Position numbers and translations under genes: made by a program. This document shows positions 1-64,000 of a stretch of 64,000 nucleotides of DNA, one piece after another. This DNA is from Ascaris suum. Taxonomy: Eukaryota > Nematoda > Chromadorea > Rhabditida > Ascarididae. How positions within the stretch are numbered: position 1 is the first letter of the stretch; each line of letters starts with the position of its first letter. The notes under the pieces are model-generated. The model worked only from the letters and a program-made list of their open reading frames with translations. It searched no databases and had not been told where the DNA came from. The DNA is taken from NCBI GenBank assembly GCA_013433145.1, contig CM024184.1:2728137-2792136 (forward strand), read 5' to 3'.

Positions 1-1776
1 AAAGATATCGTAATATGAATTTATGATAGAGGAACACCTGAACTTATTCATTTTCCTATGATATCTTTATTGACGAATCAACGTTGAGAAGTTTAATTAC
101 TTGGTGCTTGCGACTATATCTATATGAGCAAATTCCGCTTAACTATTGTGTTATATATGCATGCTGAATAAATGAATAAATAAATATGTATTGAATGAGC
201 AAATAAATGTATAAAATTTCATTAGTTTAATTATCGTTGATCGCCAAATAAAAATAAAGCAGTGACATGCACAGACCATTTCGCAATAAGCTTCTGCGTA
301 TTTTCTCTTTCTTCTTCCATTGCACATTCATTCGGTCTCCGCGCTATTAAATCATTATACACGGCGCGAATACTCCACAAACATAAGATGAAATCATTCT
401 GCATCAGACCGACCGCTCATCGATCAATGTTGAGGAAATAACTGAGTAGAACTTATCGATTGTCACTGAGGAAATGAGAAGAATATTTGGTATATTTGAT
501 GAAAGAGTGAAGTGAAGAAAACCATTCAGATTCAGAAACAAAATCCAGCCAAGAAGCCAAATAAAAAAAAGAAAAAAAAAAAAGAAGCGCTTTAATACTT
601 GAGAAAACATCTGAATAGATATTCCGTCGATGTCTAGTTAAAGCTTTCAATGCTTCAACATCTTACCCGTATCCTGCCTTAAAATGAGAAAAAAACTGTG
701 CATTAATTCATAACGTCGAAAACATCTAAAATCACTTTATTTTAAAAGAAAATAAAGAACCGTCTATGCTAAACAGCGAAAATAGCCTGAAATTAAATGC
801 AAATCAAATATGTAAAGTTAACTGTCAGGTTAGAATATTGGCTTGACCTGGACGCCTTCAACATTTAACTGTAGGCGTATCGAAACATAAAGGGATATGA
901 TTGGAGGCTGGTGAAGGATTTCAGGAAAACGAGAGGTGGAGCGGGGTGAGAGAAAAGAAAAGAGAGGACGATATCGCTGGTAGTCCAGAAGGCTGAATAA
1001 GGTTGAACACAGGTAATACACGGGCCCACAAGCAAAAACAATGTTGCCATTTTATACACCTTTATCTAAACGGTTGACGATGAAACTAGCTTCAGCCTGG
1101 CTCAAATTTGGGTGGTAAGCATTGTTCAGTGACGAGTAAGTCGAAGAAGGTCAACAGCATACAGGCAGGTTAAGTGAATGCCCAGCATGTATCATGAGAT
1201 CAGCCCGATGCAGAATCGGGAGGATATAAAAGGGGTTGATATCTTCATATATTCGTTCTTAAGGACGAGCGGGCCTACATCTGATCGTCGGAGAGCGTGA
1301 GGAGATCGGCGGCAGCGCGAAGTTCGCCGGGTGCGACCGCAGGATGGTGCCGACGATTGAAACCATCCTCGTGGACAAGTGCTTACCAACGACAAGTGCT
1401 CGTTTGTTGCCTTACTGCGTAAGTGTGATAAACTGTTCGCCCTTATACCTGTGTCGTCTCGCAGTTTACTCGACCGCATTCGACAAAGGGCGCAGATCAT
1501 CAAGGAGACCTGGACGACTGGACAAGCCAAGTGGATCCGACCTTACACACATGAAGGCATAGATCTCACCTATCAGACATCAAACAACGGCCATAATTTT
1601 ACCGCTAAATCACAATTAGTATATTTTGTCGATTAGATTGTTTTATATTTGCGACTCGTAAGAAGCAGTTGAGGGTGAATTTCCTCTCTTTGTTTGCACA
1701 GAAATTATCTTATTTTGCAAACTGAGAACTCATAAATTTTTATTGGCATGCATTAAACGAATGACGTCATCCATTT

Positions 1777-1876
1777 CGAGCCCGAATAACGAAATTCGTT
1801 TCGGATCCGAATAAGGAAACCCGTTCCAGGCCCAAATTAGGTGATTCATTTTAGGCTCGAATCAGGTAAGTATTTC
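1777..1876. repeat. Degenerate 25-bp tandem repeat, 4 copies
   Basis: Four head-to-tail 25-bp units (1777, 1802, 1827, 1852) share a (C/T)(C/A)GGC(C/T)CGAATnAGG core followed by a T-rich end. Each unit differs at several positions. Confidence 0.75.
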
Positions 1877-2497
1877 AGGTTAATGCTTGATTCACTTCCA
1901 TAAAAGTGGATGCAATTTGTAAAAGCATATATATACGAAAAACCTAATGATTAATGAGATGCCGCTATAGCCGCGATGTTTTCCAAAGTAACTTTACATT
2001 ATCTCATCCACAAAAAATGAAGCTCGCTTGAGATGCCAACAACTTGCCATTTAATTCTCCTAATATTTGCTTACAATTTACTCTATAACAATAAAATAAA
2101 AACTTATGGAATTCCTCGGTCGATGTAATACAACACAATATAATACAGAAAATCCGGTGGACTAGCAGCATTGGCTCGCTTGACTAATAAATACATTAGC
2201 AGCAGCTTTTATCATTCTTGCACGAAGTTTGATATGCAAAAAAGATCTGGCACAAAAAAACAGATATGACGAGCATGCATAAACTTTGCAACTAAACTTC
2301 TCAATTGCTGGACGTCAAAGATCAAATTTCCGGATAGTGACGGCTGAAAAATGTCGGTTTCCGGAATTTCTGAAGAGAAAATAATGCTCATCGATAAATT
2401 TGTCGGCATGCTCAGAAAATACACTATAACTGATCATAGATGACTTAATATCTTCTATTTTCCAGGATGACTCAACGCCAAAAAAAAACATGGATGC

Positions 2498-2676
2498 TTA
2501 ACGTCAGTTTCATAAACAGCTCCCTGTTCTACACCATTCAAAATCAGTTCCATAACGAGCTCCTATCTGCATATCATTTAACACCATGTTCATAAAGAAC
2601 ACTTGTCCCTGCGCCATTTAACGCTAGCTTCATGAACAGCTTTCCAAACCACTTAATGCCAGCTTCATAATGAACG
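2498..2676. repeat. Degenerate ~40-bp tandem repeat, ~4.5 copies
   Basis: Repeating pattern TTAACnnCAGnTTCATAAnnAnC followed by a C-rich half ending in CCAT. Copies are diverged and one is shortened. Confidence 0.7.
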
Positions 2677-3935
2677 GTCTTCGTAAATATTACTCAGATT
2701 GTCCCCATCGAAAGTGCTATTTGAACGACCATTGCAACGAAATAGTCTGCCACCTGAAAAACGCGATAATGAAGCTTTAATGAAGAAATAATAATAATAA
2801 TAATGAAGAATGGTGAGATAACGCTTTGATTTGAAAGAACAGCATCGACGAGCAAAAAAAAAAATTACATTTTATTAAGAATGTCGAGATGTTCACAACC
2901 GCCTGCCTTGTAAGGATATTGACAGCCGACTACCTCCGAAGCGCATTTCCATGTCAAATGAAGCGATGCATTGAGCCTGGCAGCGAGCGCACCACTCGTG
3001 CCCGATGTCGCCCACTCGATCGATGCAAGTGGCTAATTAAAAGGAAAGCACTCGGTCGACACCGCACTACCTCCCATTCAACCTTCTATGGCATTCAAAG
3101 GTCTATAAATGAATAATGGCGGAGGAATGAGTCCTGCTCCATCGCGACCATCTCAGCCAATATTACATCGAAGGTAATTCACACAGATAGGTACTACCAA
3201 AATATACGAAACATATATTGCATTGCAAATATATGTTGCAAATATATGAAACAAAACATACAGCGTCCAGATAACATCGCTTTCCTCTCAGTTTGCAACT
3301 CACCGCAATTCACATATATGGGTACTACCAACAATCTCCCTTCCCCTTCCCTCAAAGCATTCGATATTGACCTGAATTCTGCCATATTACATCACTTTTA
3401 TACTATACCTTTGGAGAAATATAAGTATCAATTAACCTCTATATGGGCCCAATTAAAAAAAAAGATGTTAAGAAGCTTAAGTGATTAGGTTTAATCTTAG
3501 AAAATCTCTAAAAAATTCAAATTGCACGATTTTTTTTGCCTAGAAATAAATGAAAAAATTTCTAATGCAACTTTCTACATGAAATTACAGGTTGTCTAAA
3601 ATATCCGAATTTCTTTGATAGCAAATGATGGAGAAGTCAGAAATTTTGATTTCTTTTTTTATAGTCTCGGCCATTGAATAGTTTAAAACAAATAACTTTC
3701 TCTAAACATTTTCTTCAACAAAACGATGAATATGTAAAGGAATCCTGCATAGAAAAAACGCATATGCAAATGACACAACTTGAGATATCGAGAGAAACGA
3801 GATAGACATATCCAAACATTTGCCAAAAATTATAATACAACTTGAGGCGATAAATGAATTCTTATATCAATAGGAAGATAAGTAATAGGCACTATTCTTA
3901 ATCGACCGAAAATAGATTCGGAATTGATGAGCTGA

Positions 3936-3961
3936 GGGGGGGGGGGGGAGGGGGTTGGGGG
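3936..3961. repeat. G-run (poly-G with interruptions)
   Basis: Thirteen consecutive G residues, then three further G blocks ending at 3961. Potential G-quadruplex on the plus strand. Confidence 0.8.
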
Positions 3962-5360
3962 CAACATAGAGGAAAGTGCAGCAAGTCTACTGAAACGCTG
4001 GTTCAAAAAAAAACCGGTAAGCAATAGATGAGAAATTAATACGCGCAAATGTCCAGTGGCGAAAGCAAAGCAAAATCGGCTGATAAACCATGGAGGTGGA
4101 AGCATTTAGAAAATGGCAGCATGCACAATAAAACCTTTGTGAAAGCGATATAGATTAAAAAAATATTTGCTGGAACACTAGACCGGGAAAACACGACAGA
4201 TAAGACAATATATCATTACTAAAAAAGGCTAAAATACTAATTAAAACGACATATTCTGCAACAACAAAAAGGCAACTAGTGTATGATGAATTGATTGATG
4301 AGCGTTGATCTCATATTGGGCTTGAAATGGATTCAAAAATTAATAAAAGCACGATATGGGAAGTGAAATATACCAAGATATAAAATCGGCACGTTAGTTT
4401 TCTCCCATTTGAAGTAATAACTTTCAAAGAAAATAGAAAAGAAATATTTGCATGATGTTCTTCAGTAGAGCAAGACAATAGAAAATTTAATTCAATTTAG
4501 GATATTAGAAAGGATGATTGGGATGTTCTTCGTTTTGGAACACTACGAACAAATAAATAAATAAATAAAACAAATCATCGATTAAAGTGCCAACCAACAA
4601 ATTCATTACGAAATTCTATGCTAGAGTGCGCACTAATATTATTGGATAGCATCGCAAGAGAAGTTTGCTGATTTACTGCCGTTGAATGAGCCAAAAAAGT
4701 TACACAGAATGTGCCATTCAATTAATTATGAAAGGTGGAAGTAGAAGGGTGAGGTATTGACGATAACGTGCGTCCTCTCGTAAGGTATACTGTTTAGTGA
4801 TGATCTTGATAATCGATGCTTTTTCGTGAGAGTGCATAAAATGCAAATAGAAAAATAAATGAAATTCAAATGAGAAGGTAAGCTAGGTACAGGGAAAAAG
4901 TTGCAATATTTGTTTTTCAATGAAAACCTCCTAGCGTTCATTTTTCTAGTTTTCCATTCTATCCGGCCCTTCAACGCTGAAATCCAAAGAAAAGCTACTA
5001 TTTTTGCGTCCCTGCGGACAGGTAGGAATTCCGGTGCATCTGCACAAAGCGTTTCCAGAGTACAATTAACTTGCCCCATCATTTTTAAGGCATTTGCAAA
5101 TAACGATATGATTCGGTAAAAATATGTACGGAACCAGTAACGCTAAGCAGTGCTAACAGATAACCCTTGAAATCAATGTCAATGCTGTATTTTTCGTTTT
5201 TAAAAAAAAGCAGAAATGAATAAAAGTATATCCAGCATGTATTAAGTACACTGCATAAACAATATCATAATAAAAAGTTTGCTAATCAAAAAAATCGCAT
5301 CGCAGCACTTAACGTAAGATTGCTTCTTAACTAAACCGGAATAGAGAATACTTCGGATGT

Positions 5361-5404
5361 ATTTCCTGGCATTTTCTGGCATTTCCTGGCATCCTGGCAT
5401 TTTC
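5361..5404. repeat. Short CTGGCATTT tandem repeat
   Basis: About four imperfect copies of TTTCCTGGCAT or TTTTCTGGCAT, unit 10-11 bp with one shortened unit. Confidence 0.75.
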
Positions 5405-8209
5405 GCAAAGCAAAAAAAAAGAGATGACAGAAGAATAACGACTAAGAGTAACGACTAATACGCAGGTTAATTAGCGTAATTACATGTGTATGGGTTCTAT
5501 TTATGGTTTACTTGACTTCAGCAGCTTTTCATAGTCGCGCCTACGTTGAATAAAGGTATGTCCTCTTCCAGATATTTCGAGAAGTGGTGTTAATGAATGC
5601 GAAAAGGATGCAAGTTGTGAGAACTCATAGAAACGAAGCATGAGAGCCCTTCATTTCCAGTCTTTCTGATAGGGAAAGACGTTTGAAAATGAGTACAATT
5701 CATTCCCACAAAAATGGGGTAACGCAAGGCAAGAAAGGACCATTTACTTTTGTGAAAGAAGCGTTTTTCTCTTTTTCGTTTTGGCAACAAACCGAATCGC
5801 TTCAACAGAAAATTGCTTATTTTTTTAGAGTCATTTAGAGAGTTTTATTTTTATTAAAGAGATTTAGAGCCATAAAACAGTTCTGTTCCCAAAAATTTTC
5901 TATCAGTTTAAGCGCTTCCATTTTTTCTCAGCAGCAGCCGTTGAACAATCCAGAAGATCCGACTTTTTCCTCAAAACTCATAGGTTCGGCTTTCAGCTAA
6001 CCAACCACGAACAACTCAAAAAGTAGGATTTTGTAGAGTGAATTTCATGTCATCGCTTTGAAAAGTTCACTATAGTCTGTCAAATATGCGGTCTTGATAA
6101 TAATGAGAAAATTACGCGAAACTGTGGGCTTGCAGATTATTGCGAATCCCTTCTCTTTCGAAGCTTGAGCAGGTGCTGTGTGATCTGGCAACAAGATAGG
6201 AGGTCAAGGCTTAAAAAACCAACAGTAGTAACGGCGGAGAGATAACACGACAGCATAGCCTTAGCAGGAATAGTTCGACTGAAAACGACTTCTTGGTTCG
6301 ACTGAAAACCGCTGAAGTCCAAACCGACCCTCGCTAAAATCATACCTCACGTATACCACCAGAAGCACACTGAGTGCCTGTAAGCCATAACGCTCTCGTT
6401 TTATAAACACCGATCCTTGCCTTAAGGCATTTGCAGAGATCTTGCTCTGTCTTATGGTTACTACTTCCCTGTTCTGCATATAAGCCGTCCGTTGACCTAC
6501 AATTTGCTGATCATCATTTACGGCTCCTTTTTGTAGAATCACTCCCGCATCTCTCGAGAAAGAATATTTCATTATCAGATAAGTGTTGATTGTTTCTTGA
6601 AGATCGATAACGAACTCAAATATTTCCGATGTTTTGCCGCACTTGTTGACCTCGCTTGTTAATTTGGATTAACCTTCAGATCTATCGCAAAATAGTACTT
6701 CCCATCCAGAATAAATTAAGGTTCCGTTCTCAGGCAATAACAGTATTTGATCTACCACTGTAAACTTTTTCCTGTATTAGTGATAAAAAAGGTGATGTTA
6801 AAATAAAATTTATATGATGCTTTCTCATTTGTTTTATAGATCACAACAAGAGTTAGTAATTCTACTTTCCCTTTAAAAACGGATCAGCATTTTAGTCATG
6901 AAGAAAACAGACCGCGAAAAATTGAAAACCGTTTTAGGGATGGGCAGGACTCCTTGCCACATCGAACTCGAACTAGCAGAAAATCAAATGTAGTCGACGC
7001 CACTGGAATTCTTTTCCCCTCAATTGTATTATAAGTTTCTTGTATTCTATTGACCATTTGCAATTGTAACCTCTGAGATCTTTTGAGCATAATTATCGCC
7101 AGCATAAACCCAATTGTCACCCTCGTGTTCAGCTGCCTATATGCGTTACAGTTTAGTGCTTTGAAAGTGTTACACGTATTACTTCAAAAAGTGATATAAA
7201 GTCCTCTACTTTAAAGTAAAAACTTGTTCAGTAGATTTTCTCAACTGATTTCGTCGTTTGTAAAATGAATTAAAAAATTGCATTGAAAAAAACGTTAGAA
7301 AAATGAGAAAAAATTGATATCGATTCCTTTACATTCATTTTCGAAATAAACGAAAAAAATATTGCAAAAAACTTCTTTGTGGAATTATTTCATCATAAAT
7401 TTGACTTAAAGACCCATAGAATTCCTCGAAAGTTTTGCAAAGAATCCAATCGTTCGCATATATAAGAAGGTAATTAAATATCGGAATTAACTGATGCGTC
7501 GAATGGCCGATAAATCGTTTAATAACAGAGAGACATCAAAGAAACGATACAGAAGAACATAGATTAAATAATACCTAATAGCAACAATAATACGAACACC
7601 GTTCAATGTCCACAACTTATTATGTTTTTTTTCCACAATAATAATCGAAAGGTAAGAGGGAAGTATGATGGCAAGTAGCCGTTTCGCATCATCCTCAAAC
7701 GAAGAACATCTCATCTAGAGTTATTTCGTCGACATTTCCGCTTACTTTGCCCGAAAATTTCGACGATCCCTGAAAAATTAAAACGATTAATCAGGCCACT
7801 TGACGCTAAGCGACTTTCGACGACCTGTCATCGACTTTGTCCTCACAAATAAATATGATATGAATATATCAATTACGTCCATGATCAGTAATCCCTTCAA
7901 TCAATCGAGCCAATCTATGCACTCGCTTTCCAAACCTTAACGGTCAGCATAAAAGCTGATTTAATGGCGTATATTGGCTATCTTTCATAATAGGTTTCTC
8001 TACTTGTTCTCTTCAATTCCTGTAGCTACAACGGTCAATCCCACACTAACTTATGACAAAGCCTCTACACCGGCCGGCTGCAGGTTATATGTGTCCATAA
8101 TTTATATCTTTATAACTGTCTAGTACTTTTTAGAAAATGGTTTGAAGAATTTAAATAATCAACTATAATCAAGTAATCGACCTCATCCTAAGAACAAGCC
8201 CTCAAAATC

Positions 8210-8210
<1 letters not shown>

Positions 8211-8291
<81 letters not shown>

Positions 8292-8331
8292 ATATTATAT
8301 TATATTTATATATATATATATTTATTTATTT
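8211..8331. repeat. (TA)n array, imperfect
   Basis: Roughly 120 bp of TA dinucleotides with ATT and TTTA interruptions, about 270 bp downstream of the LLTP poly(A) signal. Confidence 0.95.
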
Positions 8332-8600
8332 AAATTACTTAATCAGACTCAAAAAAGAATGAAGAAGCGCTCACGACAAAACTCCACGCAGGTGAACCAT
8401 CATCAGCAAACATCCTTACCAAATATCGTTTTAATAAAGTCATGCACGAGGCTCCGTAGTTGCCAAAAAGCAAGGCCAAGAAAATATATCCCAATAATAC
8501 AACGGTAACAGTGTTTAATAATGAGTGAAAAGACTCTACCCGAACCCGCGCCATTCCGCTTCCCGTGCAAACGCCTCGTCATTCAACCACTGTGGCCACA

Positions 8601-8606
8601 TTTATT
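8601..8606 (-). terminator. Polyadenylation signal AATAAA of the LLTP gene
   Basis: AATAAA on the minus strand shortly after the proposed stop. Cleavage would be expected near 8580-8590. Confidence 0.55.
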
Positions 8607-8632
8607 CACCATTAATCTTTGCAAAAGTCCTC

Positions 8633-63647
<55,015 letters not shown>

Positions 63648-63968
63648 CTGAAGAAAAATTAATAAGCAAGGTTTCAAGACCCACATTTGATGTCATGTCA
63701 GGTGTACCCCCGTTACTCATTACCCCCTGCCCCATCTTACTCACCCTTTCCCCCTCTCCCTTCCCTCCAATCTCTTTCCTCCTTCACCGTTCAAAAACAG
63801 CAAAAATTAAAGTCAGCGTTTCAAATAACAGTTGAAAAACCACAAATTTTATGTTGAATAGACTACAGGATCCATCTGAATGGTACTACTTTATTCTGGT
63901 TCATAAAAACTTCCCAGTCACCAAGAATGTATTTAAACCTATATTTTATCACAGATGACTCCTATTAC

Positions 63969-63985
63969 CTTTTATCTCCTTAGAT
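63969..63985 (-). CDS. Possible 17-bp exon upstream of exon w1
   Basis: CTATAG acceptor, 17 bp reading SKEIK, then a GTAATA donor. It ends in phase 1, so the next codon is completed with exon w1 to give EIKDSIAVMHSE. In-frame stops block a longer exon. It is very short and close to the edge, so it may be chance. Confidence 0.25.
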
Positions 63986-64000
63986 CTATAGGCTCAAATG

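Larger units (their letters stand above)
1..8570. other. Downstream region without a recognised gene
   Basis: About 8.6 kb between the end of the LLTP gene and the left edge. AT-rich, with short ORFs that match nothing I know. GC-richer islands at about 1262-1560, 2890-3110 and 6130-6560 contain the more coding-like stretches. Examples are a plus-strand frame 1361-1636 (LLRKCDKLFALIPVSSRSLL) and a minus-strand frame 6261-6572 of 103 codons. These could be exons of an unseen gene or decayed mobile-element sequence. Two degenerate tandem repeats, a G-run and a (TA)n array also lie here. Confidence 0.6.

Noticed and set aside
8339..8554. 71-codon minus-strand ORF with a hydrophobic stretch as a further LLTP exon
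   Set aside because: Beyond the poly(A) signal, no suitable acceptor, and a membrane segment does not suit a secreted lipoprotein.

Overview
The window looks like eukaryotic nuclear DNA from a nematode, probably a parasitic one with kilobase-scale introns. The DNA is AT-rich. Introns have GTAAGT-like donors and strong TTTCAG acceptors, (TA)n arrays are long, and one gene is broken into dozens of short exons. The placement in nematodes rests on splice-site style and gene structure and is an inference. A related invertebrate is not excluded.

Almost the whole window (about 8.6-63.6 kb, minus strand) is ONE gene: a large lipid transfer protein of the apolipophorin class (apolipophorin II/I, the insect apolpp/Rfabg type). 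No single ORF shows this. It appears when exons of 9-267 bp are read on the minus strand and joined. I could place 60 exons with mutually consistent intron phases, giving about 8.44 kb of coding sequence (about 2,810 codons). The 5' end (signal peptide, N-terminal beta-barrel and the first part of the helical domain) lies beyond the right edge.

Layout in transcription order (right to left): 63.6-59.7 kb, end of the helical Vitellogenin_N/LPD_N domain; 58.3-50.6 kb, DUF1943-type beta-sheet region; 50.2-27.3 kb, long run of beta-strand-rich lipid-binding exons; 26.5-20.4 kb, charged helical segment; 18.1-13.8 kb, von Willebrand factor D module with its C8-like cysteine region; 13.0-10.05 kb, a VWA-like C-terminal domain; 8.9-8.6 kb, Cys-rich tail, stop and AATAAA signal.

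Downstream (1-8.57 kb) I recognise no gene. It holds two degenerate tandem repeats, a (TA)n array and several unassigned short ORFs. Introns hold three more (TA)n arrays, homopolymer C/G runs, minisatellites, a tRNA-derived SINE-like unit, a perfect octamer palindrome and candidate alternative exons. The protein would be a secreted haemolymph or pseudocoelomic lipoprotein carrying lipids between tissues.
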